Shown here piece by piece: positions 25,277-36,057 of a stretch of 64,000 nucleotides of DNA; position 1 is the stretch's first letter, and each line of letters opens with the position of its first letter. A program made the position numbers and the translations under genes. The notes beneath the pieces were generated by a model. That model was not told the DNA's origin, did not search any database, and saw only the letters and a list, made by a program, of their open reading frames with translations. The DNA comes from Orbilia blumenaviensis (taxonomy: Eukaryota > Ascomycota > Orbiliomycetes > Orbiliales > Orbiliaceae): positions 2,170,001 through 2,234,000 of the forward strand of contig JAVHNS010000005.1 in assembly GCA_036872755.1 (NCBI GenBank), in the 5' to 3' direction.

Positions 25277-26657
25277 TTACTTGCTCCCCAGCTTCCAGCG
25301 CCACGACCATCGAGTCGGGTTTGGCGGTCGTGTGGGTGATGTAACGCTCTCCTTTGAGGGGACTTCCTTCGTTGGGACGGAGTTCTTCATTTCTGAGGTT
25401 GTCTCTTCGACGTTCTTCGCCTTCGCCTCCATTAACATCTCCATAGTCACGTTCGATCCTATATATAAACCACCCCGATTAGCATCCATACCCGTAGTAA
25501 ATAGTATTTATCAAGGTAATGAAACATACCACCACAAACAATCACAACCACCAAACTATCCTCCCTCAACTCTGGGCACGCCCTCCTCAACGCCCCATTA
25601 TAAACGGTAGCAACACTAACCCCACAAGCATCCTCAACCAACAACCTCTCATCCTCCGCCAACTTGACACACCCCATCAAAGCCTCATCATCACTCAAAA
25701 CCACACTTCTAACATCCAACCCCGCATCTCTCCCACCATGTCTAGCATACTCCCAGGTCTGCTTACTAACCCTTCTAGCACCTAGACTTGTTGCTCTGGA
25801 GGTAATAGCGGGTAACATGTGATGTTCGTCCAGTAGCATTGATGTGGCAAGGGAGTCGGCGCCTCGGGTTTCGACCGCAATAATGGGGACGGAGTCCCAG
25901 CCGTGGGCTTTCATACCCGCGACTATTCCGTTGAAAAGGCCGCCGCCGCCGACAGAAAAGATAATGGCATCAGGGATCGGATGGTCTTCGGGGAGTTGAG
26001 CGGCGAGTTCGGATACTAATGTCGAGTTTCCTTCCCAGACGTATGGATGGCTGTATCATGATACAATCCCACAATTAGCATTATCCCCCTCCATATCGAT
26101 CTCCTTTTATATAGAAAGAGGGAAAAAAAGAGACATACTCAAACGGCGGACAATAAACCGCCCCATCATCCACACTCATCAGCTCCTCACGCATATACTC
26201 ATCCGCCTCAATCAACCCATCCCCAAAAACATGTAAATCTGCATCCATATCCCTGATCTTCCCCTTCATCAACTCACTAGTACGTTTCGAAACTACGACT
26301 GTAGTGGGAACGCCTAGCATTTTACCAGCTGTAGCGGCCGCAAGACCGGCGTTACCACCTGATGAGCAGTAGAAACGTGCCCGGCTGGGGTCCGGGAGGG
26401 AGGCAAGTGAGCGGAGGTACATGTTGCCCATTCCGCGGGATTTGTAGGAGCCAGAGGGTTGGAGGTTTTCGAGCTTCATGTAAACTTTGCTGTTTATCCG
26501 CAAAATGAATGTTAGTTTGTGTTCTCTCAATCATATATATCTAGAGAGGGAGGAGTTACCATCCAGCAGCAAGACTCAATGCCTTCGACTGCTTCAATGG
26601 TGTCTGACACCATGGCAGCTGTGGCTGCTGCGTAGAAGATGGATATGAAATTGTCAT
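25277..26657 (-). CDS. L-serine/L-threonine dehydratase (PLP-dependent, fold type II)
   Basis: Spliced minus-strand model: 26657-26560, 26489-26139, 26050-25530, 25458-25277 (383 residues; introns 70, 88 and 71 nt). It deaminates serine (and usually threonine) to pyruvate or 2-oxobutyrate plus ammonia, like yeast Cha1 and animal SDS. Evidence: N-terminal PWCQTPL, KLENLQPSGSYKSRG with the PLP-binding Lys at about residue 49, the SSGGNAG loop at about 75-81, the SVGGGGL phosphate-binding loop, and DSLVVVIVCGG at the C-terminus. The junctions restore AGCKVYMKLE and PPFDHPYVWEG. The C-terminus carries a 45-residue polar extension (SEMKNSVPTKEVPSKES) not typical of the family. Threonine deaminase of the Ilv1 type is unlikely because no ACT-like regulatory domain is present. 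Confidence 0.9.
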
Positions 26658-29312
26658 CTTGTTGAAAGAAAAGATGCTCAAAAAATTAATATGGTTATTT
26701 GAAAAAATGTCGAAAGGGAATTTTAAAGAAAGCCGAAGATAAACGACCGGTATGGAGTCGTATCGAGTGGTCTAAATATATATATAAAAGCCGCCGTCTA
26801 TTCGATCGAGTGTTTGTGAAAAGAGAATAACAAAATCAGGAAGAGTGATAGTGCAATATGTCGCCTTGACGTTTGAAAATGATAAAATTATATATCTCGC
26901 TCTTTGGATTTATTATGCTCCCTCGCTCAGCCGTCGTAAATATTACTGGTTCTTTCTTCTTTGTCGCAATGTATTAAAAAATCCAACAAGAAAAAAGGAC
27001 GTCCGTCGTCAAAATATAATATGCAACCGTCAAAAAAAAGATAGCTACTTGAGTAAGCAAGATAGTAGCTTCGAGCGATAGATAACGGTACCCAATGACG
27101 AAAATATAAAGCTAAAAAATGAATCCTTCACCAAAATGATAGGGAAAAAAAGAAAGAGTTCAAGGACATAGACCCAGTCAGTATATATATCCCACCGGAA
27201 TACAACGGTACCAAAAAGACCTCCCAGCCAGCTAACAGTGCGGCGCAAGGTTACCGTTTCCCTTATCTGAACCACTTCACCATATTCGCCTGTTATCGCG
27301 AATGTTCTCACAGAAAAAAAAAAAAAAGTAAAAAAAAGTAAAAAGCCTCCCAAAGACATTTGCATAGCTGCCACTGGATCTGATCCCCTGAGCAAGTAGG
27401 TAGGCAAGTAGGTAGGTATCATTCACATCCTTTTTTTCTTTTCTTTTTTCTATCATTCATTCGCAATCCTATGGCTAGCATGCTACAATTCCATCAACCG
27501 CGTGCGAAACGTCTAAGCATTTTTTTCGTGACCACCCAACGTTGACGGCCCAGTTCCAGAACCACATCCTAAAGATAGGCCCGAAACCCTCTAAAAAGGC
27601 CCGGCCAAACGGCGAGAGGCCAACTTTAAATCCACAACGGTCAAGCTCCGACTGCTCCGAATCGATCATTAACAAAGAAAAAGCAACGAGAGCAGCAGCA
27701 ACTTGCACGAACTGCCTAATCCATAACACAAAATATCCACCACACCACATATTAAAATCTTATTAAGGAATGGTACCATCGGGGCGGAAGCTGTCATCAA
27801 GACCAAAGAAAAAAAAAATCTGGGGTAAAAAAAAAATTATGGATACTTGATTGGGCAAATGTTGGGGAACTCACCGATTCAACTAGAGCTAGAAACCAAA
27901 AGAAAATGGCCGTCGGAAAACCAGATATCATTGGACCATTGTTGTAATAGATTCGGATTCGCCATAGTATCGCATTACCCATGGATAATACACGGAGATA
28001 CATGTTCGTAGTATAGCCACCAATCCATGTCCCATTTAAGGCTGCATCGCAAAAACAACAATCGAGTTGAGCTTAGTACGGATACTCCGTATACGACATG
28101 TCCTCAAGTCCATACCTATCAAACAAATTAATTCTAGGAACTCCCCCAGATATTTCTTTTTCTTTTTCTTGGTATAAGCGATTTTTTACCCCTGACATAG
28201 CATAGCTTAGGCAATCGGAACAAGCACTTCGTTCAAAAGCCTAGCGACGCATACGGACGGCAAATCTGGCGGAAGGAAAAAAAAAAAGGAAGCCAGACCA
28301 GGGGCGGTCAAGGCGCGGTTTATGGGGTAATAGAATACGTAAACTTCGTGCTTACGAATATAGCTATGGGGTAAGAGAAACGTAAAGGATATATAGAATC
28401 TGGAATGGTGAAATGTTTCTTTTCATTATAATACTGAGAGCTTTAAGATGAATGTGTGAATTATGCGTTAAAGGATTCGCTGGAACTAGGATACTGGTTT
28501 TTTTTCTGGGCTGATTCACGGTAGGACAGCGGAGCACGAGGTTTTCGGAGCTTAGAGAGCTAGCTAGCTGGTTAGTCGATAATATTTTGCCGTGGCCGTC
28601 CTCTCCGTCTATTATGCAAGAAATATGATGCCTGCGGAATTGTATCTGTACATGACGGGTCATCTGAGGTATGAGCTTAATCTAACCTCTTCAGATAGCT
28701 GCACTATTTGCTCTTTTTCATTATTGCCTTATAAGACATGGTCGTGTATGTAGGTAAGAGGCGCACACCTCGCAAAAAACCTCGAGCTCTCCTCTCTCCC
28801 GTCTGGTCTGTTCTATCCGTTACACCAACTTTTCGGTGAATATCAGATTTTCGGATTCTAGCCAATGACCTAAAACGGTCATGGGCATGCGCCCCAACCA
28901 CCATACACTTGTGGAAACATCGACAACCCACAAATGGGAGAAGAGAAAAACAGCAAGAAAAAAAACCTAAAAGCAGCCAAATGACCAGCACGAATGCTCC
29001 GCTTCCAAAACAATGCCCGCTATAATACAAAACAAAGAAATGCTCAAAGAAATTTGCCATCGTGACTTCGTGATTCAGATGTAGAAGAAAGAGGAAAAGG
29101 AAAATGTGAATGGCTGAACGTGCCAAAACTGGCAAATGCGCAAACAACGCCCGAAAAATGTCGAAAAGTATCCGAGAAAATCGCACAGCGGATGTGGGCC
29201 GGGTTCGCCCTCTAAGCTATCTCTGTTCTCCACTGATAAGTGAAAGGATGTGAACAAGATGACGCCTGATTTGTTGGGGAAGAGATAACGCAAAAGAGGT
29301 TTAGACTTGCGT
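26658..29312. other. Long AT-rich intergenic region, no gene recognised
   Basis: About 2.65 kb with many A/T homopolymer runs (for example 27308-27345). Small open frames exist on both strands. A hydrophobic one at 28704-29186 (minus) starts at a non-ATG codon and has no family resemblance. A spliced small gene or non-coding RNA cannot be excluded. Confidence 0.4.
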
Positions 29313-30755
29313 TTACCGTAAGACCACATCGATCTGGAACTCGTCTTCTATATCCGCTTCCTCGAGAGTCATGTCTTCTTCTATCTCCTCGCCATCGAAG
29401 TGGAGTTCTATTTCTGTATCCTCGTCTAGTTGCCGTTCATCGCGCATTTTCTCTATCACCTCACTAATTTTCATGCTCTAAAAAAAATGCCTTCCATTAG
29501 CGGCCGTCGCTGGGGTCAGCGGGGAAGAGGACTTGTCTTAACTTACCGGCTTTACTTTGAGCTTTAGTTCCTTGAAGTGCTTCCCCTTCAATGTGATCTC
29601 TATCATCTGCGTGTTCAACGCGATCCCGGTCACAATCTCGTTGTCGTCACCCTCGGAGTCACTTGAGAGCTCCAATGCGTTTTCTCTTTCTTTCGCAGCC
29701 TCCCTCCGCTTCATTAGTTCTTCGTACTCATCCACCCACATTGCATCAAAAAATATCCTACACTCCTCAGGCGCAATACCCTGCGGTATTACCTGACTCT
29801 CGTCCTTCCTTTCCTTTTCACCCTTCGAACTCAGGTACATCTTTCCATGCTCATCAAACCTAATACCTAGACTTTTGGGCAATGTCGAATCAAAGACCCG
29901 AGTTTTGTTCTGCCAGACCAATATCAGGCCCTCTACCTGCTCCTCCGTAAACCCCTGCATTCGTGCCCATGTATCCCGCACTTTTCCTAGAGTTTGTCCG
30001 AATTTCCGGTTGAAAACCATAGGCTTTGTACCAGGTATTGAACTGATAATGAGGACCTGAATGACGATGTCCTTGGAGGTATCGACGGGCTCGGTGGATG
30101 TTGCTGGTTGGCTACCGGGTAGTTGGGACATGGGAGGAGAAAAGGCTCTTGCTTTTGCTGCCACTTCAGCTTCAACTTCAGCCTTCTTCTTGTTAAACGC
30201 TTCAAGGATCTTATCGAACTCGGAAGGGTCAAGCTCAACGGGCTCGACGGATGCTCTTGGCGTAAGCGCAGGGTCCCTCGTGGTTTTTCGCGGAAGATAA
30301 TCGGCATCCTTCTCATCGTTGTTCTCTCCATCAGATACAAGTACGACGGTGTTCTCGTCGCTCTTCCGGCGCTTTGAAGATCTCGTTGGCTTTTCCTTCG
30401 CTTTCCCCACCAAGGCGCTCCTTGCAGTTTGTTTACGGGCTTTGGCCTCTTGACGCCTTTCCTCCGACACTTTCTGCATGCTGGCGTGGACATCTTTTGC
30501 ACGGCCCCAGAAATCGAGATCATTGACTTCCTGCTTCTTATTATCGACCTGGATGTTTTTCGGGTCCTGGGATCCTGAGGGAGTAAAGTCCTGGGAAGGG
30601 GTTGGAGACGTAAGGTCAATAGTATTCGAGCTGGATGCTTTTAGAGCCACCGGTGGTGGCGGTGGTTGGGAAAGTTTGGAAGCGTATGCCGAGAGATCGT
30701 CTTTCTTGAAAAACATCGGTTTCATGACCGGCTTCCTTTTGGGTTTTGATGCCAT
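29313..30755 (-). CDS. RAD60/Esc2/NIP45-type protein with two SUMO-like domains
   Basis: Two exons, 30755-29547 and 29477-29313 (457 residues; intron 69 nt, GTAAGT donor, phase 0). The start is the ATG in NIMASKPKRK; the upstream TTG is ignored. The N-terminal half is basic and disordered, with KKDDLSAYASKL, an SSKRRKSDE nuclear-localisation-like cluster and an acidic VVLVSDGENNDEKDAD stretch, similar to SUMO-interacting motifs. Residues about 228-310 form the first SUMO-like domain (DIVIQVLIISSIPGTKP). About 380-457 is the second (IEITLKGKHFKELKLKVKP joined by the splice to SMKISEVIEKM, then HFDGEEIEEDMTLEEADIED). Family role: genome stability with SMC5/6 and the SUMO pathway (S. pombe Rad60, yeast Esc2). 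The second domain is only complete after splicing, which supports both the intron and the assignment. Confidence 0.82.
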
Positions 30756-31377
30756 GATGTTCGAGCTATTGGTGGTAAGTGACAAGTAGTTTTTGTTCCA
30801 AGTGTAGTTGATTTATTGTACAGGCAAGCTGTCACAAGGCAAATACCCCTAAGTACTTAAGCAAATAAGACTGCTAAGGCTTGTTCTGGTGTAAGAGAGA
30901 ATACTGTGGAAGCAGCATAGGATATTTTCGAGATCGCATTGGGTTACCCTTTATATAATGGTGTCCAAACAAGGGGAAAGGGTCGGAGTACGTCAGCAGA
31001 CTAGCCGACAAGTAGCCTGCAACGATAGCGGATGGCGAGGGTGAATGGCGATGGCGATGTTGCAGATGGTGATGTTTGGAGGGGACAAAAGGAATGGGGA
31101 AAGTTGTCGCAAAGTTGGGAAAGAAAAGCCACACGAACGCGAAAACTTGCCCGCAGGTCACGTGCTTGTTGGCAACCAAAGGTGCAGTTGTAGCCAAACT
31201 CGGCTACATGCATATGAACAAGATGCTCCCAGGCCAGCGCCAGGGTTCTTGCTGGCCTCGAAGAACGGCAAAGGGCCAGCGCTCATGTGGGTTCATGATG
31301 GTTATTCTACCCTGAAGAACCGGGACTCGATATTTTGGTTACCTAGTTCTTTCCCGAGATCATTTGTTTTGGCGACC
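30756..31377. promoter_or_regulatory. Divergent intergenic promoter region
   Basis: About 620 bp between the RAD60-like gene (minus) and an F-box-like gene (plus). A TATATAA on the minus strand (30951-30957) lies about 200 bp upstream of the RAD60-like ATG. The frame of the F-box-like gene is open through part of this region, so its start may lie further upstream than called. Confidence 0.4.
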
Positions 31378-32853
31378 ATGTTGGCGAAGCCAAAGTTAAC
31401 CGTCAGGATGGCCGAGGAAGCCCCCCCAGCACTATCAATAACAACCCTCCCCACCGAGCTCATATTCCTCATTCTATCATTTCTACCCCCAAAGGACGAT
31501 AGGAAGTTCTCACTTTGTTCAAAGGCATGCCGGGAAACATCTATCCCAGTCATTTTTCGCCGGATCAGACTATTCCCAGAAAACATTCATATCTGGAAAA
31601 AGAACCCGGCCATTTGCGTGGCTGCCAGACGGCTCTCCATCTACGTTATTCGGTGCGACAGCGAAGCCGAACTTATAGACCACTGGCGAATATGCACCAA
31701 TGCAGTGGGATTATTTCCTAACGTGACGGGTTTAAAGCTTCTCTACCCGACCAGCTCATCATACCTACAGCGAAGAGATCCCGGTTCGAGAACATCCCTC
31801 GATAATAAAATCTTACAGCTCGATAATCGGATATTCAACGCTATATTTTCTACATTATCAACATTCCCATTCTACTACTCCCAGCTGAAAACATTGCATA
31901 TCGAAAGCGTTAAATTTTTCCGGACGAGCAGCAGATATCCATTAAATATCTCGGTCGAAAACCAGGAGTTCCTAAATTCGACAAATAGAGTGACTGGAAA
32001 GAGTGGGGTTCCGACTGCACCCTTCCCACCACTGCTAGAGGAAGTTATTCTTACATCCCGAAATACCAGTTTCACCCCGCTAGGGTACAATCTCAACACA
32101 TTCACAGCGCTTCAGCACTGCGGAAAGTCCCTCAAGAGCTTGACTATCCTAGGCCTTCCTGAGGACTTTATGAAATCTTTGTACCCTCTCTCACCCCGAA
32201 CCAAAGATGCATATTTGAAAAGCCCAATCCTAAGACTTGATATTTCAAATTACGTCTACCCAAATGTCATAAATTTATGTCTTAGCAGCGTGTTTCTGGT
32301 GGATGAGTACTTCTACGAATTCCCTGCGCGGTTTCCCAGATTACAAGAGCTCAGAATACATGATCAAAGTACGAGGTTGACATTAAGAATCACTGAGAGC
32401 TTACACGAGATAACCCCAATGCTGGGAGCCTTTAAGGAACTCAAAGGTGTGATACTACCTTGGCCCCTAAATATAGTAGACCGGGACGACTGGGAGAGCC
32501 CGGATTGGGACCCTACACCACCAATTACAAAGGAGGAAGCGGAAGTGACCGCGCGATTGTGGTTCAGGGATGAGAGGTTAAAGAAATTAAACAAAGTAGC
32601 GTTTTGGATGTGGGAATATGGTGCATCGAGTTCTGGGAAAATGGATTATTGTGGTGAAGCCATAATATTTGAAACAGAGGGCTCTGGGAGGGTTAAAGAA
32701 GGATTGAAACTTAAGAAAAGGGCCTTGTTATGTAATACTAGAGAAAGTATGTTTCCTATTTTAGGGAAAGGGTGGAAGCCGACTTGTTGGGTGGACCACT
32801 CCATAAAGATGGCCCGCGAAGGGCTTGTGATAGGACCAATTTCAATGGCTTGA
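31378..32853 (+). CDS. F-box-like domain protein
   Basis: 491 residues from the ATG at 31378. A second ATG at 31408 gives 481 residues, and the frame is open further upstream to an ATG at 31045, but that segment has no family similarity. The F-box lies at about residues 22-65 (ITTLPTELIFLILSFLPPKD, then CSKACRETSIPVIFRRIRLF), with the full CSKxCR....P.(I/L)F(R) family signature. The remainder alternates strands and helices (FPNVTGLKLLYP, YPNVINLCLSSVFL, FPRLQELRIHDQ), spaced like degenerate leucine-rich repeats. Expected to be an SCF substrate adaptor; target unknown. It is the first of three same-strand family members, mirroring the minus-strand set at 8-16 kb. Confidence 0.78.
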   Translation: MLAKPKLTVRMAEEAPPALSITTLPTELIFLILSFLPPKDDRKFSLCSKACRETSIPVIFRRIRLFPENIHIWKKNPAICVAARRLSIYVIRCDSEAELIDHWRICTNAVGLFPNVTGLKLLYPTSSSYLQRRDPGSRTSLDNKILQLDNRIFNAIFSTLSTFPFYYSQLKTLHIESVKFFRTSSRYPLNISVENQEFLNSTNRVTGKSGVPTAPFPPLLEEVILTSRNTSFTPLGYNLNTFTALQHCGKSLKSLTILGLPEDFMKSLYPLSPRTKDAYLKSPILRLDISNYVYPNVINLCLSSVFLVDEYFYEFPARFPRLQELRIHDQSTRLTLRITESLHEITPMLGAFKELKGVILPWPLNIVDRDDWESPDWDPTPPITKEEAEVTARLWFRDERLKKLNKVAFWMWEYGASSSGKMDYCGEAIIFETEGSGRVKEGLKLKKRALLCNTRESMFPILGKGWKPTCWVDHSIKMAREGLVIGPISMA

Positions 32854-33692
32854 CGTCGAAGAATAGCAGGAGCCATGCATACAAAACTAATATATATTAA
32901 CATGTTTTACAAAACAAAGTCGTTCGAGGACGCTAATCATAATCTTGTGATATTGATATATCGTAACCAGATTCTATGTCTGGTTTCGGGACAACATTAA
33001 GAGGTATAATTATTAAATTACACAAATATTTAGGTATACCTTCAGGCTACGAGACCACTTCGGGCCCTTTGCTAACGGCTTCGACATACAGGTAGTCCGG
33101 ATAGACATGTTGACACTAAAACAAATATGATGTTTTATTACCCAATATTAATACTACCTTAAGATTTCTGACGCAACGTTGACACCAAGCTATCATATCC
33201 TGAAAAAAAATATTTTCAAGAACTTAAATTTACGATGGGCTATGGCTCTGAAGCTCTCGATACATATATACAACAGGTAGGCATATAGTTACACATACGG
33301 TAATTTGTTTAAAACCACTACGCAAGCCAATCATTTTTGCTTCATGGGGCCTGCCTTGCCCGGCCCCGGCTTAAAACTTGCCAAAATTATAAAAACCCAT
33401 GTATACATGTATGCAATTTCGCGCGAGGTCGGGTAGCACGGGATATATGACATAATATTATAATTTTAATTGTATTGTTATCTAAATCGGGCTTTGCTAC
33501 CAGTATACTACGCATTATTTCAAGCCCCGGGCCCACCATTTCCATATATTGACATCCAGATCCCTAGGAATCGTCTATCAACGTCATATCCCGAATACCG
33601 GCCCAGAAGCCACTTCATAATCATCATACTAGACCACAAACATATAACCAGAAACGAGGTTAACCGGTTGACCCGGTATTGTAACAGTGATA
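32854..33692. other. Intergenic between two F-box-like genes
   Basis: About 840 bp, strongly AT-rich; no coding signal or distinct repeat recognised. Confidence 0.5.
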
Positions 33693-35186
33693 ATGAGAGA
33701 ATACTCAATGGAATTCCCGATTGTCTTTCCACCGGAGTTACACTTCGAGATCCACTCCTACCTAAGTTTCGCGGATCTCAAGTCCTTGTCGTGCTGTTCG
33801 AAATCTATCCGCGACTTCGTAATCCCAACTCTGTTCTATAGTTTCAGTCTATCCGAGGCAGCCGCCACAGATACCAGAATTCGACACGAAGAACTATACC
33901 ACATAACAAGCCGAGTATTCCACTTAACTCTCGTGACAGATTGTGCGCGTGGTGTAAACGGCGTTTGTAATACATTCAGAGAACAGCTTAAAGCGCTAAA
34001 TTCTTTTCCAAATGTTATAAGCCTGGCTCTTAAGCACGTCTCTACCGAATCGGCTCTCGAGAAGGCAGATGATAGGCACTCCCCAAGCCACTTCCCAAAT
34101 GGAAGCCTAAGAAACCGCCACCTTTGCTTCGGCGAATACTTTCAGATCATGTCTGAAAAGCTAGCTTCATCGTGGGCGCTATATAATAACCTTCGAAAGA
34201 TGGCCCTCATATTAGAACACAAAGAGCTAGACACCGGCCGCAAATGTAGACCACTAAGAATATCACAACGAAACTACCGGGAATTCCTAAAACCCTGGTA
34301 TGAATCGGGAAAAATAACCGGGCCTGGTCTCGGGGAGCCAGACGAACACGAACACGAGGTCGAAACCGAGCCTATAACTGGACCTCCTCTCGATTCCACC
34401 ATCTGTTTCCCCCCAAACCTTCAAGCCCTCACACTATCTATTGATAAAGCCCATGAAGATATTTATTACTTGGACAATAGCTTGGTGGGAATATTAGCTT
34501 CGATGAAGAGTGTGAAGGGGACACTAAGGAGCTTGGATTTACCGGTTTTTGATCTACTTGACGCATACACCAGATACATTGGTTGGTGCCCAGACCCTGA
34601 TTTCATAGTATATGAGAATGTAATAAAGCTTTCGATACCCAAGTGTATTGTGGCATGCTTAGCGGACACATTTCCGAATGTTCAACACATAATAATCAGG
34701 CCGAGCGCAGTGCAACCGGCGGACGAGGATGGATCCGATACGAAAGAAGAACTCCAGAGAATGAAGCACCTGAAGACTGTAATTGTTCCCTGGTCAGAGA
34801 GTGATGTAAGCTGCTGGAGTGAGGAGGAGGAGGAGGAGGAGGAGGATTCAGGTTTTTTTCGGCCTCCGAATTGGCGGAAAGATATTGTGGCGGCTAGATA
34901 TAAACATTTGCACAAGGTATATGGGCCCCAAGAGGGGAGCTTAAAGAAACTAATGCTCATGAGGAGCGGGCTCGGCAGGTGGAAGGCCGTAGGCCGCAGC
35001 ATAATCACTACCTCGCTTATTGGCATAGTGATTACACCCTCAGGGAGCGGGGTGGATGAGAAAGTGAAATGGAATTATATCTGGGAGTCTGATAGTGAAA
35101 ACTATCCGGACGTGTTCGCGCTATATGAACGGAAAGACTTCTGCGCAGAACTTCTGCCTATGGTAGCCGAGTCATATGGTCTGTGA
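33693..35186 (+). CDS. F-box-like domain protein
   Basis: 497 residues. The apparent GTG start at 33687 is replaced by the ATG at 33693. The F-box occupies about residues 8-55 (FPIVFPPELHFEIHSYLSFA, then CCSKSIRDFVIPTLFYSFSL). An acidic run of eight Glu encoded by a GAG microsatellite (about 34821-34845) sits in the C-terminal third, directly before a DSGFFRPPNWRKD segment. FPNVISLALK and FPNVQHIIIRP are the strand motifs shared with the paralogues. Likely an SCF-type substrate adaptor by family; no target can be inferred. The Glu run is length-variable in principle because the repeat is nearly pure at DNA level. Confidence 0.77.
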   Translation: MREYSMEFPIVFPPELHFEIHSYLSFADLKSLSCCSKSIRDFVIPTLFYSFSLSEAAATDTRIRHEELYHITSRVFHLTLVTDCARGVNGVCNTFREQLKALNSFPNVISLALKHVSTESALEKADDRHSPSHFPNGSLRNRHLCFGEYFQIMSEKLASSWALYNNLRKMALILEHKELDTGRKCRPLRISQRNYREFLKPWYESGKITGPGLGEPDEHEHEVETEPITGPPLDSTICFPPNLQALTLSIDKAHEDIYYLDNSLVGILASMKSVKGTLRSLDLPVFDLLDAYTRYIGWCPDPDFIVYENVIKLSIPKCIVACLADTFPNVQHIIIRPSAVQPADEDGSDTKEELQRMKHLKTVIVPWSESDVSCWSEEEEEEEEDSGFFRPPNWRKDIVAARYKHLHKVYGPQEGSLKKLMLMRSGLGRWKAVGRSIITTSLIGIVITPSGSGVDEKVKWNYIWESDSENYPDVFALYERKDFCAELLPMVAESYGL

Positions 35187-36057
35187 AAAAGGACATAGGC
35201 AGTAGGTACACCCGGTAGATAGATAATCACAGACCTAGGTAGGTATCTAGGTAGTTAGGCATGTATTTGCCATACCTCAGGATTAAAAGGGCTCTCAACA
35301 GTTGTCTCGTAAACTAGACGCGTGTTACCCTCGAGAAGCTACATGTATATAAATGGAGTAAAATTTGACTGGATAATATCTGCAATAGCCATAACTACCT
35401 ACTTACCTAGGACAAGGGAATCGATTTGAGTAGTATCGCAACCAAGCTACTCTCTGCAACGCAAAATCAAGGCCAGGCCGTGTGGTATTTTTGCGTAGTA
35501 CATAACCACGTGACCCCCACGGTTGCCTCCTGTCTTCGCCTCCGCTGCTGATTCGGCTGATGGCATTTGCATTTGGGTCGTGCAAACTGCATGCATGCAA
35601 CCTGTAGCCTGATCTGAGCGCGGCCCGGCCTCCATCAAAGGGGGCTGCCGAACTGTTGGCTTGCTGCAGCAAAAAAATAAACCCCGCTGCTGCTGTTGCT
35701 GCTCCCTTTTTTCCTTTCCTCTCTCAATTGCAATTACAATTGCATCACACCTTCCACCCATAACTCCGGGTCACGAAGTGCCCTTTTACGCATCAAAGGG
35801 CACCCGACCGCCGGCAGCGGCGGCGCATTTTCGCTCTCTTATTAGGATATAAGGAAGGCATTAGCACCGGGTATACCGGATCGGGAATCCAGCCAGTAGC
35901 ACAAGCCCGATCGGAAATCAAATCGAATCACAAGGCACATCAAAAAACGAAAAACACACAAGGTGCGACCCGACATTGTGGTCCGCTGGATTTTTTTCTT
36001 AAAAGAAATACGAGAGGAGATAAAAATAAAATAAGGAATAAAATAAATATACAAACC
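35187..36057. other. Intergenic between two F-box-like genes
   Basis: About 870 bp. It contains short CTG/CAG-type runs near 35680-35703 but no supported gene. Minus-strand frames here start at non-ATG codons. Confidence 0.5.

Noticed and set aside
28704..29186. Hydrophobic 160-codon minus-strand frame
   Set aside because: It starts at a non-ATG codon, has mixed hydrophobic and basic composition without family resemblance, and lies in repeat-rich intergenic DNA.
31045..31377. N-terminal extension of the F-box-like protein
   Set aside because: The frame is open, but the extension has no similarity to paralogues, which start close to the F-box; it more likely belongs to the promoter and leader.
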